Made by a program: the position numbers and the translations under genes. This document shows positions 16,905 to 25,761 of a stretch of DNA of 64,000 bases, piece after piece. Every line of letters starts with the position of its first letter. Position 1 is the stretch's first letter. This DNA comes from Bacillota bacterium. GTDB taxonomy: Bacteria; Bacillota; Clostridia; Oscillospirales; Ruminococcaceae. The stretch spans positions 4,008 through 68,007 of the forward strand of contig JAEWRN010000015.1 in the NCBI GenBank assembly GCA_023460035.1. The letters run 5' to 3'. The notes beneath the pieces were generated by a model, which was given only the letters and a program-made list of their open reading frames with translations, was not told the origin of the DNA and did no database searches.

Positions 16905-18518
16905 TTGATCAAGGTTGTCATCGCAGATGACGAAGAAAAGGTCTGCCAGCTGATCTGCAACCTGGTGGACTGGGCAGAGTTTGACATGCAGATCGTCGGC
17001 ACCGCGCACAACGGGCTGGATGCGCTGGAGCTGGTAGAACACCTTTCACCCGACCTGATGGTCACCGATATCCGTATGCCCGGCTGCGACGGGTTAGAGC
17101 TCATCAGCCGTGCAAAACAGCTGGACGACGGGCTGGAATTCATCATTGTCAGCGGGTACCGCCACTTTGAATACGCGCAAACCGCCATCAAGTACGGGGT
17201 GGGCGATTACCTGCTTAAGCCCATCAAGCGCAGCGAGCTTGCCGCCACGCTGACCAAAATGCGCGAGCGCTACCGCCACCGCAACGAGCAGCTTTCAAAA
17301 GAGGAGCAGCTGCGCCTGCGGCTGCAAAACGACATCGACCGGCTGCGCGCGGGCCTGTTTAGCGATTTGCTGTTTGGCAAGCCGGCCGGCGAAAGTGCGT
17401 TTGACCTTGCAGCGCTGAACGAGCGGTATCACTATGCCTTTTGCCCCGGCTGTTTTATGGTGCTGGTCGTCAAGGTGGACGGCGGGCAGCAGATGCACAC
17501 TTCGGGTGCGTTTGCGGTATTGCAAGAAAAGCTGGCCGGCATTTTGCGGGCCGGGCTGCAGCCGGTGTGCCTTGAGCTGGAGGTCTGTTTTCGCGCTTCG
17601 CGCGCGTGGGTCGTATTAAACTTTACGCCCGAAAACGCCCCGCAGGTGCGCCGCCAGCTGAAAGCGGTGCTGGGTGAGCTGCTGGTGCAAAAAAACATCT
17701 TCCCCGAGCAGTTCACCATCGGCCTTGGCAGTGTGGTGCAAACGCCCGCGGGGCTGCCGCAGTCTGCGCTAGATGCGGACGGCGCGGCAAACCAGCGGCT
17801 GCTTGAGGGCACCGGCAAGCTGCTGAGCGCGGTGCCCGAACAGCCGGAAAGTGCCCACGGGCGCGAATTGCTGGCCGACGTGAGCCGCGCGATGGAAAAC
17901 GGGCTTGAAATTTTAGACCCGCTGCCGCTACTGGCGGCGGTGCAGCACATGGGCGACGCGCTGCTTGCAAGCGAGCAGGTGACCGGTAATGAAATTTTGC
18001 ACCTTGCACAAGAGGTCTGCAACACCTATGTCATGCTGGCGCGCCGCGTGCATTACGAGCTGCCGGACGCCGAAACACTGACGCAGGGCTTTGCCGCCCG
18101 CGCCGATTTATGCTCTTCGGCCCGCGCGGTGTGGGCAGAGCTGACCGGGACGCTGCGCAGCTCGGTAGAAACGCTGATTGAGCACAAAAAGCAGGAGGAC
18201 AGCCGCCCGATCCGCACGGCAAAGCAGTATATTCAAGAGCATGCGGCAGAGCCGCTGACGCTGGAGGAAGTGGGCGGCGTCGTGGGCTTTAATGCGTCTT
18301 ATTTCAGCTCGCTGTTTAAAAAAGAGACCGGGCAGAATTTTTTAGAATACCTTTCAGAGGTGCGCATGAACCGCGCCAAAGAACTGCTGAAAGAGACAAA
18401 GCTGCCCGTGGGGGAGATCTGCGAGCGGGTGGGCTATGCAGACCTTAAATATTTTACGAAAAGCTTTAAAAAGGCAACCGGCATCAAGCCGGGCGAGTTT
18501 CGCAAATTGTACTCCTGA
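16905..18518 (+). CDS. YesN-type response regulator (REC + AraC HTH)
   Basis: The 537-residue protein has a receiver domain (about 1-120) with acidic residues DDE at 8-10, phospho-acceptor Asp55 (LMVTDIRMPG) and the YLLKPIK lysine. A long middle domain (about 130-420) follows, then an AraC-type double HTH (about 435-537, with SSLFKKETGQNFLEYL and VGYADLKYFTKSFKK). This is the cytosolic partner of YesM-type kinases that activate sugar transporter genes. The start is TTG after a strong GGGGAGGAAA RBS. It lies 17 bases before the kinase gene. Confidence 0.92.
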   Translation: MIKVVIADDEEKVCQLICNLVDWAEFDMQIVGTAHNGLDALELVEHLSPDLMVTDIRMPGCDGLELISRAKQLDDGLEFIIVSGYRHFEYAQTAIKYGVGDYLLKPIKRSELAATLTKMRERYRHRNEQLSKEEQLRLRLQNDIDRLRAGLFSDLLFGKPAGESAFDLAALNERYHYAFCPGCFMVLVVKVDGGQQMHTSGAFAVLQEKLAGILRAGLQPVCLELEVCFRASRAWVVLNFTPENAPQVRRQLKAVLGELLVQKNIFPEQFTIGLGSVVQTPAGLPQSALDADGAANQRLLEGTGKLLSAVPEQPESAHGRELLADVSRAMENGLEILDPLPLLAAVQHMGDALLASEQVTGNEILHLAQEVCNTYVMLARRVHYELPDAETLTQGFAARADLCSSARAVWAELTGTLRSSVETLIEHKKQEDSRPIRTAKQYIQEHAAEPLTLEEVGGVVGFNASYFSSLFKKETGQNFLEYLSEVRMNRAKELLKETKLPVGEICERVGYADLKYFTKSFKKATGIKPGEFRKLYS

Positions 18519-18535
18519 AACAGGGGGGCGCTGAC

Positions 18536-19564
18536 ATGAAACAAAAGGGCCGTTACCTTTCGCAGCGGGTGCGCTGGGCATGCGGTGCGCTGCTTGGCTT
18601 TTGCGCGCTGCTGCTGGTGCTGCTGGCGGTGTGCTGCATCCACCAGCGGTGGGTGCTGTTTGTATTGCTGCCGGCGGCAGCGGCGTTTTTGCTGCTGCTG
18701 GCGTTGCTGCGCCATTTTTTGGGCACGCCGTTTCGCGAGACCGAAAAGGTGATGGAGCTGTTTTCGGGCGGGTACACGCTGCAGGGCGTTTCAGAGCTGC
18801 GCTACCCGGTCAGCCCCGCCACCGAAGCGGCGTTTGACAAGCTGCGCGAGTTTTTGACAACCAGCGATTTGATTGGCGCGACCAAGCGGCAGGCGCAGTA
18901 TCTCGCGCTGCAAAACCAGATTAACCCGCATTTTTTGTACAATACGCTGGAGGGCATCCGCGGCGAAGCCATTACGGCGGGGCTGGACAATGTGGCCCAG
19001 ATGACCGAAGCGCTTGCCACCTTTTTTCGGTATACCATCTCAAACCTTGAAAACCTGGTGACGCTGGAGGACGAGCTGGGCAACATTGAAAACTACTTCA
19101 TTATTCAGCAGTACCGCTTTGGCGAGCGGCTGCGGCTGCAGGTCGTCTGTGATGAGGACGACCGCGCCGAGCTGATGCAGTGCCGCATCCCCAAGCTGAC
19201 GCTGCAGCCGATTGTAGAAAATTCTATCGTGCACGGGGTAGAGCGCAAAATAGGGCGTGGCAACCTGCGCATTAAAATTGAGGGCACGGCGAAGCGGCTG
19301 ATTATCACGGTGTCAGATGACGGCCTTGGCATGGAAGAGGATGTGCTGGCCGCGCTGAACCGGCAAATCAGCTCGACCCGGTTCGACTATGTCTGCTCGG
19401 ACGCAAAGCGTGAGGGCGGTATTGCGCTCGTCAATGTCAACAACCGCATTAAGCTGCTGTTTGGCGAGCAGTACGGCCTTTGCATTTACAGCACGCCCGG
19501 CGTGGGCACCGATGTGGAGGTGACGCTGCCGCGCGCCACCCGCGGCGCGCAGGTGACGGGATGA
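18536..19564 (+). CDS. YesM/LytS-type sensor histidine kinase with no extracellular sensor domain
   Basis: The 342-residue protein has two membrane helices (about 14-34 and 39-60) with only a few residues between them, a short linker, a His_kinase domain with His132 in QNQINPHFLYNTLEG, and a HATPase_c domain (LQPIVENSIVHG; VSDDGLGM). YesM-type kinases normally have a large extracellular sensing domain; here it is missing, so the signal must come from a partner, plausibly the pseudo-ABC protein or the ABC importer encoded next. The stop overlaps the following ATG (ATGA). Confidence 0.9.
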   Translation: MKQKGRYLSQRVRWACGALLGFCALLLVLLAVCCIHQRWVLFVLLPAAAAFLLLLALLRHFLGTPFRETEKVMELFSGGYTLQGVSELRYPVSPATEAAFDKLREFLTTSDLIGATKRQAQYLALQNQINPHFLYNTLEGIRGEAITAGLDNVAQMTEALATFFRYTISNLENLVTLEDELGNIENYFIIQQYRFGERLRLQVVCDEDDRAELMQCRIPKLTLQPIVENSIVHGVERKIGRGNLRIKIEGTAKRLIITVSDDGLGMEEDVLAALNRQISSTRFDYVCSDAKREGGIALVNVNNRIKLLFGEQYGLCIYSTPGVGTDVEVTLPRATRGAQVTG

Positions 19565-21033
19565 AAGAGGAAGTTTTGCGTATGGACCGCGTCACCCGCA
19601 TTGTGGACGGCGTGACCAGCCTTGACCAGTTCAGCATGCATGTGTTCAAGGGCGAAATTGTGGGCCTGCTTTCAATGAACGAGCAGGGCCGCGACGACCT
19701 TGTGCAGCTGTTGCAGCAAAACCTGCCGCTGCATTACGGCTTTGTCTATTTTAACGAGCAGCTGGTGAACAGCTACCAAAAAAGCCCCATGACCGAAAAC
19801 CGCGTGTCGGTCATCGACCGGCGCGGGCGGCTGGTGGACGATTTGACGGTGGCAGACAATATTTTTGTGCTGCGCCGCGGGTTTAAAAAGTACATTGTCG
19901 AGCCGCGGGTGCTGCGCGGCCAGCTGGACCAGTTTATCCGCGAATTACAGGTCAGCATTTCAGCCGACGAGCCGGTTGCGGCCCTTTCGGCCTACGAGCG
20001 CTGTGTGGTAGAGCTGCTGCGCGCCGTGGTGACCGGCACGCGGCTGGTGGTGGTGCGCGACATCAGCAACCTGCTTTCGGCGGCAGACCTTGGGCGGTTT
20101 CAGACGCTGATGCGCCGGGGGGCCGCGCAGGGGCTTTCGTTTTTGTACCTTTGCTCTCACCACGAGGAGGCGTTTACCATCTGCGACCGCGTGGCACTGA
20201 TGGAAAACGGCAAGGTGGCGCTGCAGCTGGAATACCCGTTTGAAAACGACGAGGCCATCTGGCACCATTCGCTGGATTTCAGCCGCCCGGCCGTCACGCA
20301 GCCGGTGCGCACCGACACGCCGGTCGTGCAGTTTTGCAATGTGGTTTCCGGCGCGGTGCGGGGGCTTAGCTTTTCGCTTTGGCCGGGCGAGTGTGTGGCG
20401 GTGCTGGACCGCAGCAACACGATTTTGGGCGAAATGACGGCGCTGATGAACCGCGAGAGGGCCCCGCAAAGCGGCAGCATCCGCGTGGGGGGCGTGCTGT
20501 ACCGGCCGGGCAGCGAGCCGCGGCCCACCCAAAAGGTGGGGCTGATTGCCGAAGACCCGGTGCACTCGATGATCTTCCCCGAAATGAACGCGCTGGACAA
20601 CCTGTGCTTCCTTGCCGACCGCCGCACGCCGCACCTGTGGCGCGACCGCGCGCTGCAGCGCAGTATACAGCGCGAATACGCGGTGTACCTTGGCGACGCC
20701 ATTTACGAAAACGATGTGCAGGCGCTGTCGCACCGGGCACGGTTTGACCTTGTGTACTACCGCATGCACCTGTACCACCCCGCCGTCGTGGTTTGTATGC
20801 AGCCGTTTTTGGGCGCGGATATGTACCTGCGCCACCATGTGATTTCGCTGCTTGAAATGCTGCGCGAGCGGCAGATTGCAACGCTGCTGCTGCTGGTCAA
20901 TATCTCGGACAGCCTGTCGATTGCCGACCGGCTGCTGGTAGTTGAAAACGGCAGCCTGACGCGCGAATACCAGCGTGAGGATTTTCACACCCTCAGCAAG
21001 CAGGAAGGGTACGACCCGCACCGCACCCGGTAA
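19561..21033 (+). CDS. Degenerate tandem ABC protein (RbsA-like pseudo-ATPase)
   Basis: The 490-residue protein has the size and two-domain layout of sugar ABC ATPases such as RbsA/MglA, but the ATP motifs are broken. NBD1 Walker A reads LLSMNEQGRDDL (36-47; Lys to Arg44, Ser/Thr to Asp45/46), its signature region reads ALSAYERCVVEL, and Walker B is LVVVRDIS. NBD2 has VAVLDRSNTILGEM for Walker A and VVVCMQPFLGAD for Walker B. ATP hydrolysis is therefore unlikely, while the fold and reading frame are kept, suggesting a selected non-catalytic role. It overlaps the kinase gene (ATGA) and is separated from the intact ATPase by about 290 bases. The start at 19561 is favoured by this overlap. Confidence 0.82.
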   Translation: MKEEVLRMDRVTRIVDGVTSLDQFSMHVFKGEIVGLLSMNEQGRDDLVQLLQQNLPLHYGFVYFNEQLVNSYQKSPMTENRVSVIDRRGRLVDDLTVADNIFVLRRGFKKYIVEPRVLRGQLDQFIRELQVSISADEPVAALSAYERCVVELLRAVVTGTRLVVVRDISNLLSAADLGRFQTLMRRGAAQGLSFLYLCSHHEEAFTICDRVALMENGKVALQLEYPFENDEAIWHHSLDFSRPAVTQPVRTDTPVVQFCNVVSGAVRGLSFSLWPGECVAVLDRSNTILGEMTALMNRERAPQSGSIRVGGVLYRPGSEPRPTQKVGLIAEDPVHSMIFPEMNALDNLCFLADRRTPHLWRDRALQRSIQREYAVYLGDAIYENDVQALSHRARFDLVYYRMHLYHPAVVVCMQPFLGADMYLRHHVISLLEMLRERQIATLLLLVNISDSLSIADRLLVVENGSLTREYQREDFHTLSKQEGYDPHRTR

Positions 21034-21044
21034 TTTATAAAAAA

Positions 21045-21091
21045 CAAAGTGCCCTGCGCCGCACGGCAGTGCCACGGCGCAGGGCACTTTG
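21045..21091. terminator. Strong hairpin after the pseudo-ABC gene
   Basis: A 17-bp perfect stem (21045-21061 / 21075-21091) encloses a 13-base loop. Six consecutive A's upstream make a good T-run on the minus strand, while the plus strand lacks one; it may still terminate or stabilise the regulator mRNA. Confidence 0.65.
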
Positions 21092-21233
21092 CTGCAAAAA
21101 AAGCCGGGCGGGCCCAAACTGGCAGCAGGGGGCCTGCCCGGTAAAAACAACACAGTTTAAAATAAAGTGCACAAAATAATAAAACATAATTTGGCTATAT
21201 TGTGGGTATACACCAAAAAGTTCAAAAAAATAC

Positions 21234-21287
21234 CCCCTAAAAACCAAAACCTTTCCCCTACACGGGGCGGCGGTTCAATGCTATACT
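21234..21287 (+). promoter_or_regulatory. Putative activated promoter of the ABC importer operon
   Basis: TATACT (21282-21287) has no good -35 box, which suggests activator dependence. Direct repeats CCCCTA at 21234-21239 and 21255-21260 are 21 bases apart, the spacing typical of AraC-type half-sites, and the second abuts the -35 region. Control by the upstream YesN-type regulator is inferred. Confidence 0.45.
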
Positions 21288-21320
21288 GGGCATCGTAAAA
21301 CGAAAGGCCGGTGAGTCGGA

Positions 21321-22838
21321 ATGCAAAAAACAGTGGTGCAGCTTTCCCACATCAACAAGACATTCCCCGGGGTCAAGGCATTGGACGACGTATCCTTCGA
21401 CCTGCGCTCGGGAGAAGTAATGGCCCTGCTGGGGGAAAACGGTGCGGGCAAATCGACACTGATGAAAATTCTCAGCGGCGTGTACATGCGCGATTCGGGC
21501 AGTGTAAAAATTTTTGACGAAGAAGTGGGTGACCTGACCCCCAAAAAGGCGCAGGAGCTTGGGGTCGCCATCATTCACCAGGAGCTGAACATGTGTGCGC
21601 ACCTTTCGGTGGCAGAGAATATTTTTCTTGGCCGCGAAAAGGTAAAAGGGATTTTGCTGTCCAGCCACGAGATGAACGAAGAGGCCAAAAAGGTGCTGCA
21701 ACGGCTGAACATCAACATCGACCCCGAAACCATTGTGGGCGACCTTGCGGTGTCCAAGCAGCAGATGATTGAAATTGCAAAAGCGCTTTCGACCAATGCG
21801 CGCATCTTGATTATGGACGAGCCCACCAGCGCGTTGACATCAAAGGAAATCGACGACTTGTTTGTCATCATCCACAAGCTGCGCGACGAGGGCTGTGCCA
21901 TCGTGTACATCTCGCACCGGCTGGAGGAGCTGCAGCATGTCGTGGACCGCGTGACGATCATGCGGGACGGCAAGTTCATCACCAGCGGCAATTTTGCCGA
22001 TTTTACGATGAACGAAATCATCGCCAACATGGTGGGCCGCGAAATTAAAGAAAAATTCCCCCGGGTGCAATGCCCGGTAGGCGATACGATTTTGAAGGTC
22101 GAGCACCTGAACGCCGGGCGCATGGTGCGCGACATCAGCTTTGAGCTGCATGCCGGCGAAATTGTGGGCATTGCGGGGCTGATGGGTGCGGGCCGCACCG
22201 AAACCACCCGCGCGCTGTTTGGGGCGGATGTCAGCGGGAGCGGCACCGTTACGCTGGACGGCAAGCCCGTCGCGATTCACTGCCCGGCCGATGCAATCCG
22301 CGCCGGCATTGTGCTGGCACCGGAGGACCGCAAAAAAGACGGCCTCTGCACCAAGCTTTCCATCCGCGAAAATATCGCGCTGCCGAACCTTGACATTTTG
22401 TGCAATAAGTTTGGTGTCGTCAACCGCAAAAAAGAGTATGAGATGGCCCAAAAGGCGCAGCAGGACCTTTCAATCAAAATGGCGGGCGCCGAAGTGGACG
22501 CCGGCAGCCTGTCGGGCGGCAACCAGCAAAAGGTCGTCGTCGCCAAATGGCTGGCCCGCAACTCCCGCGTCGTAATTTTTGACGAGCCTACCCGCGGCAT
22601 TGACGTGGCGGCCAAGGTGGAAATTTACAACCTGATGAACGAGCTGAAACAAAACGGCATCGGCGTGCTGTTCGTCTCGTCTGAAATGCCGGAGGTGCTG
22701 GGTATCGCAGACCGCATTCTGGTCATGTGTGACGGGCGCATCACCGGGGAACTGGACCCGGCCAAAACCACCCAAAATGAAGTGCTGGAATATGCTACCC
22801 GCTTTGAAAGCAAATTTTCAAAGCCGCAGCTGGCCTGA
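21321..22838 (+). CDS. Sugar ABC importer ATP-binding protein (RbsA/MglA family)
   Basis: The 505-residue protein has two NBDs. NBD1 has Walker A LLGENGAGKST (37-47), signature region LAVSKQQMIEIAKAL and Walker B ILIMDEPTSAL. NBD2 has the usual variant GLMGAGRTET, the intact signature LSGGNQQKVVVAKWL and VVIFDEPTRGIDV. It drives import by the permease encoded 26 bases downstream. The motif set is standard for ribose/galactose/xylose-type importers; which sugar is carried cannot be told from sequence alone. Compare the degenerate paralogue at 19561. Confidence 0.95.
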   Translation: MQKTVVQLSHINKTFPGVKALDDVSFDLRSGEVMALLGENGAGKSTLMKILSGVYMRDSGSVKIFDEEVGDLTPKKAQELGVAIIHQELNMCAHLSVAENIFLGREKVKGILLSSHEMNEEAKKVLQRLNINIDPETIVGDLAVSKQQMIEIAKALSTNARILIMDEPTSALTSKEIDDLFVIIHKLRDEGCAIVYISHRLEELQHVVDRVTIMRDGKFITSGNFADFTMNEIIANMVGREIKEKFPRVQCPVGDTILKVEHLNAGRMVRDISFELHAGEIVGIAGLMGAGRTETTRALFGADVSGSGTVTLDGKPVAIHCPADAIRAGIVLAPEDRKKDGLCTKLSIRENIALPNLDILCNKFGVVNRKKEYEMAQKAQQDLSIKMAGAEVDAGSLSGGNQQKVVVAKWLARNSRVVIFDEPTRGIDVAAKVEIYNLMNELKQNGIGVLFVSSEMPEVLGIADRILVMCDGRITGELDPAKTTQNEVLEYATRFESKFSKPQLA

Positions 22839-22864
22839 AACACAAGCGAAGGAGAATACCCAAA

Positions 22865-23887
22865 ATGGAAAAGAGAAACCCGTTTAAAAAAGTCATGGCC
22901 GTCCGTGGCATGGGCCAGGTGGTTACTGTCAGTGTGGGGCTGATTGTGCTGTGCATTGTTTTCGGCATCCTGAACCCGTCGTTCTTTTCGAATAAAAACG
23001 TCGGCAACCTGCTGCGGCAGATTGCCCCGACCCTCATCATCGGCATTGGGCAGTCGTTTGTTTTGATTACCGGCAACATCGACTTGTCCATCGGCTCGGT
23101 CGTTGGCATGAGCTGCATGTTGTCGGCCACCATGATGACAAAGGGGGTCAACCCCTGGGTGGCGGTGCTGATCACGCTGGCATGCTGCCTTGCGGTGGGC
23201 CTTATCAACGGCGAGCTGGTCGCGCGCTGCAAGCTGCCGCCGTTCATTGCCACGCTGGGCACCATGACCATTGCGCGCGGCATTGCGCAGATTGCCAACA
23301 ACAACTACAACACCGACTCGATCGGCGAGGGCGCCGAGTCGTTTCGTAACTTCTTTTACTACGGCAAGGTGCTGGGGCTGTACAACACCATCTGGATTGC
23401 CGTCGCGCTGTGGCTGATTTTTAACTTTTTGCTCAGCCGCACCCGCACCGGGCGCCACATCTACGCCATAGGCTCCAACCTTGAAGCGTCTAAACTGTCG
23501 GGCGTCAACATCATTCGCACCACCAACAACGCGTATCTGGTCAGCGCCGTGTGTGCCTGCGCGGTGGGCCTTATCATCTGCGCCACCAGCGGCATGGGCA
23601 CTATGGATGCCGGCAACAGCTACGAAATGTACGCGGTGGCGGCGTCGGTCATCGGCGGTGTTTCCACACTGGGCGGGCAGGGCATTCTGCTGGGCACCGT
23701 GATTGGCGCTTCCATTTGGGGCGTACTGCAAAACGGCCTGCAGTTTGCGGGCGCACCGGTTGCCATTCGCAACATTGTCATCGGCATCATTGTGGTGGTT
23801 TCGGTACTGATGGACGTGGTGCTGCGCAGCGGCAAGCCCCGGCGCACAGCCAAGGACAAAACGGCCCCCGCCAAGGCGGCCTCGTAA
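22865..23887 (+). CDS. Sugar ABC importer permease (RbsC family)
   Basis: The 340-residue protein has 8-10 predicted membrane helices and RbsC-family landmarks: LIIGIGQSFVLITGNIDLSIGS (about 57-78), PPFIATLGTMTIARG, and GGVSTLGGQGILLGTVIGA in the C-terminal half. It forms the membrane channel of the importer as a homodimer. RBS AAGGAGAA precedes the ATG; the binding-protein gene follows after 60 bases. A basic Lys/Arg tail ends the protein on the cytosolic side. Confidence 0.94.
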   Translation: MEKRNPFKKVMAVRGMGQVVTVSVGLIVLCIVFGILNPSFFSNKNVGNLLRQIAPTLIIGIGQSFVLITGNIDLSIGSVVGMSCMLSATMMTKGVNPWVAVLITLACCLAVGLINGELVARCKLPPFIATLGTMTIARGIAQIANNNYNTDSIGEGAESFRNFFYYGKVLGLYNTIWIAVALWLIFNFLLSRTRTGRHIYAIGSNLEASKLSGVNIIRTTNNAYLVSAVCACAVGLIICATSGMGTMDAGNSYEMYAVAASVIGGVSTLGGQGILLGTVIGASIWGVLQNGLQFAGAPVAIRNIVIGIIVVVSVLMDVVLRSGKPRRTAKDKTAPAKAAS

Positions 23888-23947
23888 AAACAAAGTTAAA
23901 GCCAACCGGCTTTAATCAATAGAACAAGAAAACATGGAGGTACTGTT

Positions 23948-24922
23948 ATGAAAAAAGCACTTGCTATTCTGATGGCGTCCGCAATGGCGCTGTCGCTGGT
24001 CGCGTGCGGCGGCTCCAGCAGCTCTGCCCCCGCGGCATCCAGCGCCGCAGCAGCTTCGTCTGCTGCCAGCACTGCGGCATCGGGCGACACCTACAAGGTT
24101 TACCTGATCACAATGGACCAGATGGACCAGCACTGGGTCAACATGGACAAGGGCTGCCAGCAGGCTGCTAGCGAGCTGGGCAATGTGGATTACAAGTGGA
24201 CGGCACCGGATGTGAAAGACGATGCCAAGCAGATCGAGTGCATCAACAACGCGGTAGCCGATGGCGCCGACGCCATTCTGCTGGCAGCAAACGGCCCGGA
24301 CGCCGACGTTGCCGCACTGAAAGAGGCACAGGCTGCCGGTGTCAAGATCGTGTATGTTGACTCCCCGGCCAACCTGCCTGCAATCAAAACCTTTGCAACC
24401 AACAACGAAGCCGCCGGCAAAACCGCTGGCGAGCAGCTGCTGAAAGCCCTGACCGACAAGGGTGTCACCAGTGGCAAGATCGGCATCATCAACACCAACG
24501 CAGCCACCACCTCCACCGTGGACCGTGAGAACGGCTTCCGTGCGGCATTTGAGGGCAGCAAGTTTGAGCTGCTGGAGACCCAGTACAGCGAGGGTGACGC
24601 CGCGAAGTCGAAGGACATCGCGACCAACTACATCGCACAGGGCTGCGTCGGCATCTTCGGCACCAACGAAGGCACCACCGTTGGCACCGGCAACGCCATT
24701 AAAGAGGACGGCGGCGACGTGATCGGCGTTGGCTTCGACAAATCCGACACAATCCTTGGCCTGATCAAAGACGGCACCCTGCTTTGCGCGATGGCACAGA
24801 ACCCCGACAAGATGGGCTATGAGGGCATCAAAGCGGCAGTCGCAGCACTGGACGGCAGCGACGCAGGCGACGGCAGCACCGTGGATACCGGTGTCACCGT
24901 GCTGACCAAAGACAACATCTAA
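23948..24922 (+). CDS. Sugar ABC importer substrate-binding lipoprotein (RbsB-like)
   Basis: The 324-residue protein has a lipoprotein signal (LSLVACGG, Cys at about 21), a Ser/Ala-rich tether (about 22-45) and a periplasmic-binding-protein type I fold of the Peripla_BP_4 class (DQMDQHWVNMDKGCQQA; DGADAILLAANGPD; GIFGTNEGTTVG; GVGFDKSD). It captures sugar outside the membrane for the permease. The RBS GGAGG is strong. The gene has more T-rich, highly expressed codon use than its neighbours, as usual for binding proteins. Confidence 0.94.
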   Translation: MKKALAILMASAMALSLVACGGSSSSAPAASSAAAASSAASTAASGDTYKVYLITMDQMDQHWVNMDKGCQQAASELGNVDYKWTAPDVKDDAKQIECINNAVADGADAILLAANGPDADVAALKEAQAAGVKIVYVDSPANLPAIKTFATNNEAAGKTAGEQLLKALTDKGVTSGKIGIINTNAATTSTVDRENGFRAAFEGSKFELLETQYSEGDAAKSKDIATNYIAQGCVGIFGTNEGTTVGTGNAIKEDGGDVIGVGFDKSDTILGLIKDGTLLCAMAQNPDKMGYEGIKAAVAALDGSDAGDGSTVDTGVTVLTKDNI

Positions 24923-24951
24923 CGCTTACTTCTCCTTTTTCTGATAAAGCA

Positions 24952-24997
24952 AAACACGAAGGGCAGCGGCACGGCGGTACCGCTGCCCTTCGTGTTT
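24952..24997. terminator. Terminator of the ABC importer operon
   Basis: A perfect 18-bp stem (24952-24969 / 24980-24997) with a 10-base loop ends in TTTGCTTTT. The A-run on the left arm makes it usable on both strands. Confidence 0.88.
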
Positions 24998-25018
24998 GCT
25001 TTTAGGGGTATTGCAAAA

Positions 25019-25047
25019 GCAGCGCCGGCCCAAAGGGCCGGCGCTGC
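25019..25047 (-). terminator. Terminator of the GNAT/M28 transcript
   Basis: A perfect 13-bp stem (25019-25031 / 25035-25047) with a 3-base loop is followed on the minus strand by TTTTGC. It lies 36 bases after the GNAT stop. Confidence 0.85.
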
Positions 25048-25082
25048 TTATTTTGGCAAGTTGAAACGGGCACGGCAGCCCG

Positions 25083-25757
25083 TTATGGGGCCTGCTGTAC
25101 AGGGGGGTGCAGCGGCGCTTTTTTGCCGCCGGGCGCGCGCACCAGGCAGTACTGGGTCAAATCAAAATGGCTTTGCAAGGTCTCGTACAAATGAAACCCG
25201 TAATGCCGGTACAGCGAAAGGTTGGCGGCGTTGTGCGTTTCCAGTGACACCAGCAAATCCTTTTGGTCGGCATAATCCAGCACCGGGGTGATCATGCGGT
25301 GGGCAATGCCGCTGCCGCGCTTTTGCGGGCGCACCGCAAAGTAAATCAGGTGCATGCGGTCGTCGGGCAGCTCTTCTGTCCAGCGGGAGTTCAGGTACTG
25401 GCGGCCCAAAAAGAAATTCCACAGTGTTTTCAGCGAACCGTCCTCCTGAATCAGGTAGGCGTCGGTTTTCAGCGCGTAAAAGGCCTCGGTGGAAAAATAG
25501 GCAAGCGGGTTGTAGGGCTCGGTCTCGTCATCTACAATCACAAGGCCGTTTACCTCGGGGCTGTCTGCCCACAAATCGCAGCTTGCCAGCATTTCTTCGG
25601 CATCACAGCTGAAAATTTCGGGCAGCGTGCGCTGGCGCAGCGCAGGCTCCGGGATGAGCTTTTGGTAAAGCGGGTCTTCAGAGAAGCATTCGGTCAGGGT
25701 ACGGATGATGTTCGGCAGATCCTCTTTTGAAAGACGATACAATCGATCGGTGGTCAA
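25083..25757 (-). CDS. GNAT family N-acetyltransferase
   Basis: The 224-residue protein has a GNAT core: a beta-strand MHLIYFAVRPQKRGSGIAHRMI around 135-156 containing the acetyl-CoA-binding R/Q-x-x-G-x-G/A type loop (QKRGSGIA), and a later LETHNAANLSLYRHYGFHLYE motif. The N-terminal part has an extra helical segment. The start is TTG with a GAGGAG RBS 8 bases upstream, only 4 bases after the M28 stop, so the two genes are co-transcribed. The acetylated substrate is unknown. Confidence 0.85.
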   Translation of the reverse strand: MTTDRLYRLSKEDLPNIIRTLTECFSEDPLYQKLIPEPALRQRTLPEIFSCDAEEMLASCDLWADSPEVNGLVIVDDETEPYNPLAYFSTEAFYALKTDAYLIQEDGSLKTLWNFFLGRQYLNSRWTEELPDDRMHLIYFAVRPQKRGSGIAHRMITPVLDYADQKDLLVSLETHNAANLSLYRHYGFHLYETLQSHFDLTQYCLVRAPGGKKAPLHPPVQQAP

Positions 25758-25761
25758 GTTT

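Noticed and set aside
24992..25291. A 99-codon frame over the terminators after the ABC importer
   Set aside because: It runs through two perfect terminator stems and the antisense of the GNAT gene; no RBS.
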